A stretch of 64,000 nucleotides of DNA from Miltoncostaea marina (GCF_018141525.1 NZ_CP064655.1:2574501-2638500); one strand, 5' to 3'; positions 23,043-32,162 are shown, counted from the first letter of the stretch. Made by a program: numbers and translations. Notes: generated from the letters alone by a model not told the origin.

Positions 23043-24146
23043 ATGGACATCTCTCGCCCCGCCCTGGGCGCGGGCCTCTGCGAGCTGCTCGGCATCCGCC
23101 ATCCGGTGTTGCTCGCCGGCATGGCCGGCGGCCCCACCAGCCCTGAGCTGGTCGCCGCCGTCTCGGAGGCGGGCGGGCTCGGCGCCTTCGGCCTGACCGG
23201 CATGGGCGCCGACGCGGCGCGCGCGGCGGTGCGCCGGGCCGTCGGGCTGACCTCCGCCCCGATCGGGGTCAACGTGCTGGTGGCGCCGGCGACGGAGCCG
23301 GACCCCTCCGGCGGCGACCCGTTCGCCGCCGTGCGCCCGCTGCGCGAGGAGCTCGGGCTGCCGCCCACCCCCGCCCCGCGCGCCGAGCAGCCGCCCGACG
23401 CGCGCCGGCTCGTGACCATGGCGCTCGAGGAGGGCGCGCGCGTGGTGAGCGTCGGCCTGGGCGACCCCGGCGCCGTCGCCGACATCGCCCGCGACGCCGG
23501 CGCGCCGCTCGTGGCGATGGCCGCCTCGGTCGCCGACGCCGTGCGCGCCGTCGAGTCGGGCGCCGACGTGATCGTGGCCCAGGGCTCCGAGGCCGGCGGG
23601 CATCGCTCCACCTTCGACGTGCCGCGCGACGGCACCGTCCCGCTCGTCGGCACGATGGCCCTCGTGCCGCAGGTGGTCGACGCGGTGGACGTCCCCGTGG
23701 TCGCCGCCGGCGGCATCATGGACGGCCGCGGCCTCGCCGCGGCGATCGCCCTGGGGGCCCAGGGCGTGCAGATGGGCACCGCCTTCCTCGTCGCCGCCGA
23801 GAGCGGCGCGCCCGAGGGCTACCGCCGCCGCGTGGCGCGCGCCCGCGACACCGACACGGTGATCACCCGGGCCGTCTCCGGCCGCCCGGCCCGCGGCATC
23901 CGCAACCGGCTGATCGAGACCCTCGAGTCGGCCGGGCCGCCCGCCCTCGGCTACCCCGCCCAGAACGCGGCGAGCGCCGAGCTGCGCGCCGCCGCCGCGC
24001 GGGCCGACGAGCCGGAGCTGCTGGCGCTGTGGGCCGGCCAGGCCGCCGGCCTGGCGGGCGCCCCGCGCCCCGCCGCCGAGATCCTGCGCGCGGCGGTCGA
24101 CGAGGCGGTCGCCGTCATCCGCCGCCTGGCGGACGCGGCCGGCTGA
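23043..24146 (+). CDS. Nitronate monooxygenase
   Basis: An FMN-dependent TIM-barrel enzyme that oxidises alkyl nitronates (formerly 2-nitropropane dioxygenase). The sequence shows HPVLLAGMAGGPTSPELVAA, GVNVLVAPA, the FMN phosphate/catalytic loop VIVAQGSEAGGHRST with the family His, and VVAAGGIMDGRGLAAAIALG plus VQMGTAFL. 367 aa, typical of class I/II enzymes. ATG 23043. A hairpin follows. The role may be detoxification of nitronates or a related dehydrogenase activity. Confidence 0.9.
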   Translation: MDISRPALGAGLCELLGIRHPVLLAGMAGGPTSPELVAAVSEAGGLGAFGLTGMGADAARAAVRRAVGLTSAPIGVNVLVAPATEPDPSGGDPFAAVRPLREELGLPPTPAPRAEQPPDARRLVTMALEEGARVVSVGLGDPGAVADIARDAGAPLVAMAASVADAVRAVESGADVIVAQGSEAGGHRSTFDVPRDGTVPLVGTMALVPQVVDAVDVPVVAAGGIMDGRGLAAAIALGAQGVQMGTAFLVAAESGAPEGYRRRVARARDTDTVITRAVSGRPARGIRNRLIETLESAGPPALGYPAQNAASAELRAAAARADEPELLALWAGQAAGLAGAPRPAAEILRAAVDEAVAVIRRLADAAG

Positions 24147-24190
24147 TCGCGGGCCCGGCGCGCCGCCGGGCCCCCGCGCCGTCCCCGCGC

Positions 24191-24225
24191 CCGGAGGGGG
24201 CCTGCCTCCCGAAGGCCCCCTCCGG
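24191..24225. terminator. Hairpin between nitronate monooxygenase and the LuxR gene
   Basis: CCGGAGGGGGCC (24191-24202) pairs perfectly with GGCCCCCTCCGG (24214-24225), with an 11-nt loop, lying between two convergent genes. Confidence 0.65.
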
Positions 24226-24236
24226 CGCGGGTCCCA

Positions 24237-24995
24237 TCACCCGCGCGGCAGCCCGGGCGTGGGCCTGGTCGCCGCGGAGACGTCCAATTGGACCTCGGCC
24301 CGAGGTCCAATTGGACCCGTCGCGGCGGAACCGGTCGTCGCGGCCACCGGGCCCGGCTCGCCCATGCGGGCGTCCCAGGCGTCGAGGTCGCGACGGGAGT
24401 GGACGCCGAACTTGCGCAGGATCGACTGCGCGTGCGTCCGGACGGTGTGCCAGGAGACGCCCAGGCGCAGGGCGATCTCCTTGTAGGTGAGCCGCTGGCG
24501 CATGAGCCGCAGCACCACGCGCTCCTGCTCGGTGAGCGTCACCTCGCGGGGGTTGGTGCGGCGGGCGAGGTCGGCCAGCGGGCGCAGCGCCTCGGCGTCG
24601 AAGCGGCCCACGCCGCGCAGGGCGTCGGTGACGGCCTCGACGACCGCCTCGCGCGTCCAGGTGGTCAGCAGCCAGCCGCAGGCGCCCGCGGCGAGCGCCT
24701 CGAGCTGCTGCTCGGGCGAGTCGTCGTCGAGGGCGAACAGCATCCGCGCCCCGGGCAGCCGGCGGCGCACCTCGTCGGCGAGCTCGGCGCCGGGCGCGTC
24801 GGCGAGCAGCCGGCCCACGATGACCAGGTCGGCCGGCGTCGCCAGGCGCGCGAGGGCGCCGTCGACCGTGTGCGCGCCGTCGGTGCACAGCGGCTCGTAG
24901 GCGAGGAACGCCGCCACGCCCGCCGTCCAGGCGGGGCTGCGGTGAGCGATGACGACCCGCACCGGGGCTCCCTGCACGCGCACCCCCCTCTGCAT
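24237..24995 (-). CDS. LuxR/NarL-type regulator with degenerate receiver domain
   Basis: 252 aa. The N-terminal half has the response-regulator fold but lost its active site: VRVVIAHRSPAW where an acidic pair is expected, DLVIVGRLL with Gly in place of the phospho-acceptor Asp, and no conserved Lys after GACGWLL. The C-terminal HTH is intact: LTEQERVVLRLMRQRLTYKE then IALRLGVSWHTVRTHAQSIL. It is probably regulated by something other than phosphorylation. The last about 30 residues (TGPIGPRAEVQLDVSAATRP) are encoded by a dispersed palindromic repeat, so the original stop has probably been lost. Confidence 0.85.
   Translation of the reverse strand: MQRGVRVQGAPVRVVIAHRSPAWTAGVAAFLAYEPLCTDGAHTVDGALARLATPADLVIVGRLLADAPGAELADEVRRRLPGARMLFALDDDSPEQQLEALAAGACGWLLTTWTREAVVEAVTDALRGVGRFDAEALRPLADLARRTNPREVTLTEQERVVLRLMRQRLTYKEIALRLGVSWHTVRTHAQSILRKFGVHSRRDLDAWDARMGEPGPVAATTGSAATGPIGPRAEVQLDVSAATRPTPGLPRG
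24282..24316. repeat. 35-bp palindrome, GTCC-N4-GGAC repeat family member A
   Basis: Two identical GTCCAATTGGAC arms (24282-24293 and 24305-24316) surround CTCGGCCCGAG. The whole 35 bp is a perfect inverted repeat about one central base. It sits inside the 3' end of the LuxR-type gene. Confidence 0.85.
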
Positions 24996-25089
24996 CGACC
25001 CGACACGCGACGGGCCCGTGCGCCCGCAGGGTGGTCATCGGCAGGCCCGCGCGCGAGCATGACCCCCCTCGGACGCCGGCCCGGCGCCG

Positions 25090-25569
25090 TCAGGACTCGT
25101 CGGGCAGGCTCCGCAGCGCGCCGACGGCGGTCGCGAAGCCCGCGGCGGCCGACGCCGCGGCCGCGCCGTCCTCGCGCTCGGCGGCGGCGACCACCCGGGC
25201 CATCGCGTCGGCGACCCGATCGAGGGCGCCGGCGGCCCCCTCGCGCTGGCGCTCCAGCCGCCGGTCCTCCAGCCGCTGCGCGGCCAGCCGGTCGGCGTGG
25301 GCCCGGGTGCGCTCCTGGGCGTCGCGCAGCCGCGGCGCGAGCCGACGCAGCACGGCGGGGCGCGCGACGCCGTCGGTCTCGGCGAGGGCGAGCGAGAAGT
25401 CGCTCACCGCGTCGGCGGCGGCGGAGGCGTCGGCCAGGTACTGGCGCGACGAGACCGTGGTCCCCTCCTCGACCGGCGTGGTCGAGGCCACGACCGCGTC
25501 GCCCGCGCCGCACCCGGCGAGGGCGGCGGCGGCGGCGATCAGCGCGGCGACGGCGAGGCGGCGGCGGAT
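25090..25569 (-). CDS. Lipoprotein, 159 aa (second of a tandem pair)
   Basis: The N-terminus RRRLAVAALIAAAAALAGCG is a textbook lipoprotein signal peptide with a lipobox LAGC. The mature part is helical and Arg/Ala-rich (RPAVLRRLAPRLRDAQERTR), no enzyme motif. It resembles the gene just upstream in length (both 159 aa) and layout, so the pair probably arose by duplication. No ATG, GTG or TTG fits: the signal peptide begins exactly at an ATC (25569-25567) preceded by AGGGAG 5 nt before. The start is therefore proposed as ATC. Confidence 0.7.
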   Translation of the reverse strand: MRRRLAVAALIAAAAALAGCGAGDAVVASTTPVEEGTTVSSRQYLADASAAADAVSDFSLALAETDGVARPAVLRRLAPRLRDAQERTRAHADRLAAQRLEDRRLERQREGAAGALDRVADAMARVVAAAEREDGAAAASAAAGFATAVGALRSLPDES

Positions 25570-26018
25570 GGCAGCTCCCTGAGTGCGTCGAGGAACGGGT
25601 CGGCGGCGCGGCGCAGTCCGGCGCGCTCGGCCTCGGCCAGGCCGTCGGCGGCCCGGGCCATGGCCGGCAGCATGCGCGCGTAGGCGCCCGCGAGGCGGTC
25701 GCGCTGGCGCCGCAGCGCGGGGTCGTCGAGCCGCAGCCCGCGGAAGGCCGCGAGCCGCTCGCCGGCGCGGTCGGTCAGCCCCGCCAGGCGGCGTCGCGTG
25801 GCCGGCGGCGGCACGCCCCGGTCGGCGGCGTCGGCGATCGAGGCGGCCAGCTGCGACGGCGGGTCGAGCAGCGCCTCGACCGCCGCGATGTAGCCCGCGG
25901 GGCCCGCGCCGGCGGCCGGGGCCTCGGCGTCCGGCGCGGTGGCGCCGTCGGAGCAGCCGGCCAGCGCCGCGGTCGCGAGGGCCCCGGCGACGAGGGCGGC
26001 GTGCAGGCGGGGCGCCAT
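25539..26018 (-). CDS. Lipoprotein, 159 aa (first of a tandem pair)
   Basis: The signal peptide MAPRLHAALVAGALATAALA ends with lipobox ALAGC; the mature part is acidic at first, then helical (PPATRRRLAGLTDRAGERLA, RRQRDRLAGAYARMLPAMAR). No known domain. It overlaps the second lipoprotein gene by 31 nt. ATG 26018 fits the signal peptide. It is divergent from guaB with 71 nt between. Likely cell-surface, function unknown. Confidence 0.8.
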   Translation of the reverse strand: MAPRLHAALVAGALATAALAGCSDGATAPDAEAPAAGAGPAGYIAAVEALLDPPSQLAASIADAADRGVPPPATRRRLAGLTDRAGERLAAFRGLRLDDPALRRQRDRLAGAYARMLPAMARAADGLAEAERAGLRRAADPFLDALRELPSAAASPSPR

Positions 26019-26077
26019 CGGGCGATGGTAACCGACGGGGTCGGCGGCGCACCGGTCGGCGGCACGGGGGCGTGGGC

Positions 26078-26083
26078 TATCCT
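26078..26083 (+). promoter_or_regulatory. -10 box of guaB, leaderless
   Basis: TATCCT, 6 nt before the GTG start at 26090. Transcription would begin at the first base of the start codon. The 13-mer TATCCTCGCCCGG recurs before the small gene at 53107. Confidence 0.6.
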
Positions 26084-26089
26084 CGCCCG

Positions 26090-27529
26090 GTGAACCCGGC
26101 CGGCATCCCGCTCGCCCTGTCCTACGACGACGTGCTCCTGGTGCCCCGCCGCAGCGGCCTGGGGTCGCGCGCGGACGTCGACGTGTCGACCCGGCTCACT
26201 CGCGGGCTGCGGCTCGCCACCCCCGTGATCTCGGCCAACATGGACACGGTCACGGAGTCCGAGATGGCGATCGCGATGGCCCGCGCCGGCGGCATCGGCA
26301 TCGTGCACCGGTTCCTGTCGGTGGAGGGCCAGGTCGGGGAGGTCGCCCGCGTGAAGCGCGCGGAGGCGCTCGTCATCCACGACCCGCACACCGTGGCGCC
26401 CGACGCGCCGCTGGTTGACGCGCTCGCGCTGATGCGCCGGCACGGCGTGACGAGCCTCGTGGTGGCCGGCGCCGACGGACGCCTGGCCGGGCTGCTGACC
26501 CGGCGCGACGTGATGCTGCGCGACGACGCCACCCAGCAGGTGCGCGAGCTGATGACGCCGCGCGAGCGGCTGGTCACCGGCACCCCCGAGACGACGAGCG
26601 ACGAGGCGACCCGCCTGCTGCGTGACCACCGGGTGCAGAAGCTGCCGCTGGTCGACGCCGGCGACCGGGTGGCCGGGCTCATCACCCTCCGCGACCTGCT
26701 GCAGCGCGCCGAGCGCCCGCAGGCCACGAAGGACGCCCTCGGCCGCCTCGCGGTGGGGGCGGCGATCGGCGTGCGCGGCGACTTCATCGAGCGGGCGCGG
26801 GCGCTGCAGGAGGCGGGCGCCGACGTGCTCGTGCTCGACATCGCCCACGGGCACGCCGAGCACGCGGTGCGGGCGATCGGCGAGGTGCGCGAGGCGCTCG
26901 GCGACGGCACGGGGATCATCGCCGGCAACGTCGCCACCGCCGAGGGCGCCCGCGACCTGGCCGAGGCCGGCGCCGACGCCGTCAAGGTCGGCGTCGGGCC
27001 CGGCTCGGTCTGCACGACCCGGGTGGTCGCCGGCGTCGGGGTCCCCCAGCTCACCGCGGTGATGGAGTGCGCCGAGGCCTGCGAGCCCTACGACGTCCCG
27101 GTGATCGCCGACGGCGGCATCCGGGCCGGCGGTGACGTGGCGAAGGCGATCGCCGCCGGCGCCGACAGCGTGATGATCGGCAACCTGCTGGCCGGCACGC
27201 CGGAGAGCCCGGGCGTGGTCGTCTCGCGCAACGGCTCGAAGGTGAAGGTCTTCCGCGGCATGGCGTCCGCAGCGGCCGCGGAGGCGCGCCGCGCGGCGGA
27301 GGGCCTCGAGGAGACCGAGTTCACCCCCGTCGTGGCGGAGGGCGTCGAGGCCGTCGTGCCGCTGCGCGACGCCGTCGGCTCCGTGCTGCACGGGCTCGTG
27401 GGCGGCCTGCGCTCGGGCATGAGCTACTCGGACGCCCGCAGCATCCCCGAGTTCCACCGCAACGCCCGCTTCGTCCGCATCACCCCGGGTGGCCTCCGGG
27501 AGAGCTACCCGCACGACGTCTCGTACTGA
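26090..27529 (+). CDS. guaB: Inosine-5'-monophosphate dehydrogenase
   Basis: Oxidises IMP to XMP with NAD, the committed step to guanine nucleotides. 479 aa. N-terminal barrel start [15 protein letters not shown], then a CBS pair (about 92-205, with [20 protein letters not shown] and [18 protein letters not shown]). The catalytic loop [11 protein letters not shown] carries Cys308. [20 protein letters not shown] follows, then the IMP-binding MIGNLLAGT and the flap. GTG 26090 is set by the -10 spacing and the conserved N-terminus. Confidence 0.97.
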   Translation: MNPAGIPLALSYDDVLLVPRRSGLGSRADVDVSTRLTRGLRLATPVISANMDTVTESEMAIAMARAGGIGIVHRFLSVEGQVGEVARVKRAEALVIHDPHTVAPDAPLVDALALMRRHGVTSLVVAGADGRLAGLLTRRDVMLRDDATQQVRELMTPRERLVTGTPETTSDEATRLLRDHRVQKLPLVDAGDRVAGLITLRDLLQRAERPQATKDALGRLAVGAAIGVRGDFIERARALQEAGADVLVLDIAHGHAEHAVRAIGEVREALGDGTGIIAGNVATAEGARDLAEAGADAVKVGVGPGSVCTTRVVAGVGVPQLTAVMECAEACEPYDVPVIADGGIRAGGDVAKAIAAGADSVMIGNLLAGTPESPGVVVSRNGSKVKVFRGMASAAAAEARRAAEGLEETEFTPVVAEGVEAVVPLRDAVGSVLHGLVGGLRSGMSYSDARSIPEFHRNARFVRITPGGLRESYPHDVSY

Positions 27530-27548
27530 CACCGCAGAGGAGCAGCCC

Positions 27549-29543
27549 TTGCGCTCGACGCTCGCACCCCCCGAGCTCGCCGTCACGACGGTCCGGACGC
27601 TGGCCATCGACGCCGTGCAGGCGGCCAACAGCGGCCACCCCGGCGCGCCGATGGGGCTGGCGCCGGTGGGCTGGACGCTCTTCTCGCGCCACCTGCGGCA
27701 CAACCCCGCCGACCCCGAGTGGCCGGAGCGCGACCGCTTCGTGCTCTCCGCGGGGCACGCGTCGATGCTGCTGTACGCGCTGCTGCACCTGACCGGCTAC
27801 GACCTGCCGATGGAGCAGCTGAAGGCGTTCCGCCAGCTCGGCTCCGAGACGCCCGGCCACCCCGAGCGCGCCGACACGCCCGGCGTCGAGATCACGACCG
27901 GCCCCCTCGGCCAGGGCGTCGCCAACGCCGTGGGCTTCGCCATCGCCGAGCGCATGCTGGCCGCGCGGTACAACCGGCCCGACCACGACATCGTCGACCA
28001 CCGCACCTGGTTCATCTGCTCCGACGGCGACCTGATGGAGGGCATCTCGCACGAGGCGGCCTCCATCGCCGGGTTCCTCGGCCTGGAGCGCCTGATCGGC
28101 GTCTGGGACGACAACCTCGTGAGCCTCGACGGCCCCACGAGCCTGGCCTTCGACGAGGACGTCCCCGCGCGCTTCCGGGCGTACGGCTGGCGGGTGCTGC
28201 GGGTCGAGGACGGCAACGACCTCGAGGCGATCGACGAGGCCATGCGCACCGCGCGCGAGGAGCCCGACGGCCGCCCCACCCTCATCGCCTGCCGCACCCA
28301 CATCGGCTACGGCTCGCCCAACAAGCAGGACACGGCCGCCGCCCACGGCTCGCCGCTCGGCCCCGAGGAGGTCGCGGCGACCAAGCGGGCCTACGGCTGG
28401 CCGGAGGACGCGCGGTTCCTCGTGCCCGACGAGGTCGCCGCGTGGGCCGGCGAGCTCCGCGAGCGCGGCCGCGGCCTGCAGGAGCAGTGGGAGGCGCGGC
28501 TGGCCGCCTACGCCGCCGACTACCCGCACGAGGCGGCCGAGCTCGCCCGCGTCGGCGCCGGCCGCCTGCCGGAGGGCTGGGAGTCGGCGGCGCCGGCGTT
28601 CGCGCCCGGCGAGGCGCTCGCCACCCGCGCGGCCGGCGGCAGGGCGCTGAACGCCTTCGCGGCGGTCATCCCCGAGCTGGTGCAGGGGGCGGCCGACCTG
28701 TCGACCTCCACCTCGACTGACCTGAAGGGCATGGGGGCGGTCACCCGCGGCGACTTCGCCGGGCGCAACCTCTTCTACGGCGTCCGCGAGCACGCGATGG
28801 GCGCGATCACCAACGGCATCGCCGCCCACGCGGGCCTGCGGCCGGTGTGCTCCACCTTCTTCACGTTCTCGGACTACATGAAGAACACGATCCGCCTCGC
28901 CGCGCTCATGCGGCTGCCGTCGATCTTCGTGTTCACCCACGACTCCGTCGCGCTCGGCGAGGACGGGCCCACCCACCAGCCGGTGGAGCACCTCGCCGGC
29001 CTGCGGGCGATCCCGGACCTGGTCACGATCCGACCGGCCGACGCGCGCGAGACCGCGCAGGCCTGGCGCATCGCGATCGCCCGCACCGGCGCGCCGACCG
29101 CGCTCATCCTGAGCCGGCAGGGGCTGCCGACGCTCGAGGCCGAGCCGCAGGTGGAGCGGGGCGCCTACGTGCTCGCCGACGGCGCCGACTGCATCCTCAT
29201 CGCCACCGGCTCGGAGGTGGTCACGGCGCTCGCCGCGCGTGACCTGCTCGCGGACGAGGGCGTGTCGGCCCGCGTCGTGTCGATGCCCTCCTTCGAGCTC
29301 TTCCGCGAGCAGGACGCGGGCTACCGCGAACGTGTGCTGCCGCCGTCGATGCCGGCGCGGGTCGCAGTGGAGGCGGCCAGCCCGTTCGGCTGGGCCGAGT
29401 GGACCGGCTCGGCCGGCGCCGTGGTGGGGATCGACCGGTTCGGGGTCTCCGCCCCCGGCGCGCAGGCCCTCGAGGCGCTCGGCATCACGCCCGAGGCCGT
29501 CGCCGGGGCCGCGCGGGGGCTGTTGGTCGGGCGCCCGCGGTGA
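27549..29543 (+). CDS. tkt: Transketolase
   Basis: A thiamine-diphosphate enzyme of the non-oxidative pentose phosphate pathway. 664 aa. It shows [40 protein letters not shown], the TPP motif [39 protein letters not shown], and the pyrimidine-domain [20 protein letters not shown] with the catalytic Glu. [20 protein letters not shown] follows. TTG 27549 is chosen for GAGGAGC 6 nt upstream and the conserved start. It leads the tkt-zwf-opcA-pgl operon, 19 nt after guaB. Confidence 0.97.
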   Translation: MRSTLAPPELAVTTVRTLAIDAVQAANSGHPGAPMGLAPVGWTLFSRHLRHNPADPEWPERDRFVLSAGHASMLLYALLHLTGYDLPMEQLKAFRQLGSETPGHPERADTPGVEITTGPLGQGVANAVGFAIAERMLAARYNRPDHDIVDHRTWFICSDGDLMEGISHEAASIAGFLGLERLIGVWDDNLVSLDGPTSLAFDEDVPARFRAYGWRVLRVEDGNDLEAIDEAMRTAREEPDGRPTLIACRTHIGYGSPNKQDTAAAHGSPLGPEEVAATKRAYGWPEDARFLVPDEVAAWAGELRERGRGLQEQWEARLAAYAADYPHEAAELARVGAGRLPEGWESAAPAFAPGEALATRAAGGRALNAFAAVIPELVQGAADLSTSTSTDLKGMGAVTRGDFAGRNLFYGVREHAMGAITNGIAAHAGLRPVCSTFFTFSDYMKNTIRLAALMRLPSIFVFTHDSVALGEDGPTHQPVEHLAGLRAIPDLVTIRPADARETAQAWRIAIARTGAPTALILSRQGLPTLEAEPQVERGAYVLADGADCILIATGSEVVTALAARDLLADEGVSARVVSMPSFELFREQDAGYRERVLPPSMPARVAVEAASPFGWAEWTGSAGAVVGIDRFGVSAPGAQALEALGITPEAVAGAARGLLVGRPR

Positions 29544-29581
29544 AGCTCACCGTCGACTCGAGCCTGATGGTGCCGGGATGA
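29540..29581 (+). CDS. 13-codon mini-ORF bridging tkt and zwf
   Basis: GTG 29540 overlaps the tkt stop (GTGA) and the TGA at 29579-29581 overlaps the zwf start (ATGA). The peptide would be [13 protein letters not shown]. With no other space between the genes, it would carry ribosomes from tkt to zwf. A translational-coupling relay or the remnant of a lost gene are both possible; no proof that it is translated. Confidence 0.4.
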   Translation: MKLTVDSSLMVPG

Positions 29582-31137
29582 GCACCGCCGGGAGCGACGC
29601 GCCGGCCCTCGCCGAGCTCGCGCCCGGCGACCCCCGCCTCATGCGCACGCCCGCGCCCGCCGCCATCGTGATCTTCGGCGCCACGGGCGACCTCACCCAG
29701 CGCAAGCTCCTGCCCGCCCTCTACTCCCTGGCGGCGCAGCTGCTGCTGCCGCCCGAGACGATCATCATCGGCGCCGCGCGCACCGTGCTGAGCGACGACG
29801 ACTTCCGCGACCGCATGCGCGCCGGCGTCGAGGAGCACGGGAGGCTGCCGATCGACAGGGACGTCTGGGCGGGGTTCGCGCGGCGCCTGCAGTACGTGCC
29901 GCTGCCCTTCGACGACGCCGCCGCCTACGGGCGCCTGCGCGCCGCGATCGAGGAGGCCGACGAGCACCGGGGCACCCGCGGCAACCGCCTCTACTACCTC
30001 GCCACGGCGCCCGAGTTCTTCCCCGTCATCGCCGAGCAGCTCGGGCGCGCCGGGCTCGCCGCCGAGCCGGACGACGGGGCCCGCTTCGCCCGCCTGGTCA
30101 TCGAGAAGCCGTTCGGCTCGGACCTCGACTCGGCGCGTCGGCTCAACGCCCGCCTGAGCGCCGTCTTCCGCGAGCGTCAGGTCTACCGGATCGACCACTA
30201 CCTCGGGAAGGAGACGGTCCAGAACCTGATGGCGCTGCGGTTCGGCAACGCGATCTTCGAGCCCATCTGGAACCGGCGCTACGTCGACCACGTGCAGATC
30301 ACGGTCGCCGAGGACCTCGGCATCGGCTCGCGCGGCGGCTACTACGACCGCTCGGGCGCGCTGCGGGACATCGTGCAGAACCACATGATGCAGGTGCTCT
30401 CGCTCGTGGCCATGGAGCCGCCCGCCCGCTTCGAGAGCCGCGACGTGCGCGACGAGAAGGTCAAGGTGCTGCGCGCGGTGCCGGCCTTCGACGCCGCGGC
30501 CGCCGTCACCGACGCGGTGCGCGGGCAGTACGGGGCCGGCTGGATCGCCGGCGAGCGGGTGCCCGGCTACGGCGAGGAGCGCGGTGTCGAGCCGGGCTCG
30601 GCCACGGAGACGTTCGTGGCGATGCGGCTCACGATCGAGAACTGGCGCTGGTCGGGGACCCCGTTCTACCTGCGCACCGGCAAGCGCCTGCCGCGCCGCG
30701 CCACCGAGGTGGCGATCCAGTTCAAGCCCGCCCCCCACCTGCCGTTCGCCGCCGGCGCGGTCGAGGAGGTGCAGCCCAACGTGCTGACCCTGCGCATCCA
30801 GCCCGACGAGGGCGCCTCGCTGCGCTTCGTCGCCAAGGTGCCGGGGCCCCGCATCGACCTGCGCGTGGTGTCGATGGACTTCGCCTACGGCAGCGCGTTC
30901 CTGCGGGCCTCGCCCGAGGCCTACGAGCGGCTGCTGCTCGACGCCCTGCTGGGCGACTCCACGCTGTTCGCCCGCTGGGACGAGGTCGAGCGGGCGTGGG
31001 AGGTCGTGGACGAGGTGATCCGCTGCTGGGAGGACGGCGCCGCGCCGCCGCCGCCGGTCTACGAGGCCGGCTCGTGGGGCCCCCCGGCGGCCGACGACCT
31101 GCTGGAGCGGGACGGCCGGCGGTGGCGGCGGCTGTGA
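29578..31137 (+). CDS. zwf: Glucose-6-phosphate 1-dehydrogenase
   Basis: First enzyme of the oxidative pentose phosphate pathway, making NADPH. 519 aa. The Rossmann motif is IVIFGATGDLTQRKLLPALY. The substrate site contains RIDHYLGKETVQNLMALRFG with the conserved His and Lys. VIEKPFGSDLDSA, YVDHVQITVAEDLGIGSRGG and FYLRTGKRLPRRATEVAIQF are all present. ATG 29578. It overlaps opcA by 4 nt, consistent with the OpcA protein being its assembly partner. Confidence 0.97.
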   Translation: MSTAGSDAPALAELAPGDPRLMRTPAPAAIVIFGATGDLTQRKLLPALYSLAAQLLLPPETIIIGAARTVLSDDDFRDRMRAGVEEHGRLPIDRDVWAGFARRLQYVPLPFDDAAAYGRLRAAIEEADEHRGTRGNRLYYLATAPEFFPVIAEQLGRAGLAAEPDDGARFARLVIEKPFGSDLDSARRLNARLSAVFRERQVYRIDHYLGKETVQNLMALRFGNAIFEPIWNRRYVDHVQITVAEDLGIGSRGGYYDRSGALRDIVQNHMMQVLSLVAMEPPARFESRDVRDEKVKVLRAVPAFDAAAAVTDAVRGQYGAGWIAGERVPGYGEERGVEPGSATETFVAMRLTIENWRWSGTPFYLRTGKRLPRRATEVAIQFKPAPHLPFAAGAVEEVQPNVLTLRIQPDEGASLRFVAKVPGPRIDLRVVSMDFAYGSAFLRASPEAYERLLLDALLGDSTLFARWDEVERAWEVVDEVIRCWEDGAAPPPPVYEAGSWGPPAADDLLERDGRRWRRL

Positions 31138-32162
31138 CGACGGCCGCCGCCACCGGCCGGCGTGCCTGGGCCGGCCGCGCCGTGTCGGTCGACGAGGTGG
31201 CCGGCCGCCTGGCCGAGCTGCGGCGGCCGGCCGACGGCGGGCAGCCCCTGAGCCTCGCGGCCGTGCTCAACCTCGTCGCCTACGCGCCCGCCGACGAGGA
31301 GCTGCCGGCCATGCGCTCCACCATCGAGCTGCTGGCCGACCACCAGCCCTCGCTCGCCGTGCTCGTGCGCGAGGACGACGACGGCGACGGCCTCGACGCT
31401 GAGGCGCTCTCGCACTGCGGCACCGGCGGCCGCCCGGCCTGCGTGGCGGTCGAGCTGGTGGTGCTGCGCCTCGGCGCCGGCATGCGCGGCGGCGCCGCGA
31501 GCGCCGTGGCGCCGCTGCTGCGCACCGGCCTGCCGACCTTCCTCTGGTGGCCCGGCGCGCCCTCGCCGGAGGGCGACGCGCCGCCCGCGCGCCTGGTGGC
31601 GATGGCCGACCGGGTCGTCACCGAGGCCGGCAGGGCCGCCGACGGCCCGGCCGGCGTGCGCGCCCTGGCCGCGTGGGCGCCCGGCTGCGGCGCGGCGGTC
31701 ACCGACCTCGGCTGGGCGGCCATCACGACCTGGCGCCAGCTGATCGCTCAGGTGCTCGACCGGCGCGGCCTGGACGACCTGCGCGCCGGCCACGGCGCGG
31801 TCGCGGTGGGCCACGGCGGCGCCGTCCCGCCCGTGGATGCCCTGCTCCTGGCCGGATGGCTCGCCGACCTGATAGGACCCCGGTCGATGATCGAGATGCG
31901 CCCCGAGCGACCCTCCGCCCACCGCATCGCGGCGATCGAGCTGACGGGCGCGCGCTCCGGGCGCACGATGACGATCCGGCGCCTTCCCGGGCGGCACGCC
32001 GCCGAGGTGCGCGTCGACGGCCCGGGGGGCGCGCAGCGGCGCACCCTGCCCCTGCCGCGCCTCGACCGCGCCAGCCTCCTCGCCGGCGAGCTCGAGCTGC
32101 AGCGCCGCGACCCGGTCTTCGAGCGCGCCGTGGCCGCCGCCGCCGCGCTGGCGGCGGGATGA
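31134..32162 (+). CDS. opcA: OpcA-type glucose-6-phosphate dehydrogenase assembly protein
   Basis: Promotes assembly or activity of Zwf in Actinobacteria and cyanobacteria. 342 aa. Matching segments are RTGLPTFLWWPGAPSPEGDA, LAVLVREDDDGDGLDAEAL, TTWRQLIAQVLDRRGLDDLR and LLLAGWLADLIG. GTG 31134 overlaps the zwf stop (GTGA), so it is translationally coupled to its partner. The next gene, pgl, overlaps its stop by ATGA. Confidence 0.85.
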   Translation: MTTAAATGRRAWAGRAVSVDEVAGRLAELRRPADGGQPLSLAAVLNLVAYAPADEELPAMRSTIELLADHQPSLAVLVREDDDGDGLDAEALSHCGTGGRPACVAVELVVLRLGAGMRGGAASAVAPLLRTGLPTFLWWPGAPSPEGDAPPARLVAMADRVVTEAGRAADGPAGVRALAAWAPGCGAAVTDLGWAAITTWRQLIAQVLDRRGLDDLRAGHGAVAVGHGGAVPPVDALLLAGWLADLIGPRSMIEMRPERPSAHRIAAIELTGARSGRTMTIRRLPGRHAAEVRVDGPGGAQRRTLPLPRLDRASLLAGELELQRRDPVFERAVAAAAALAAG

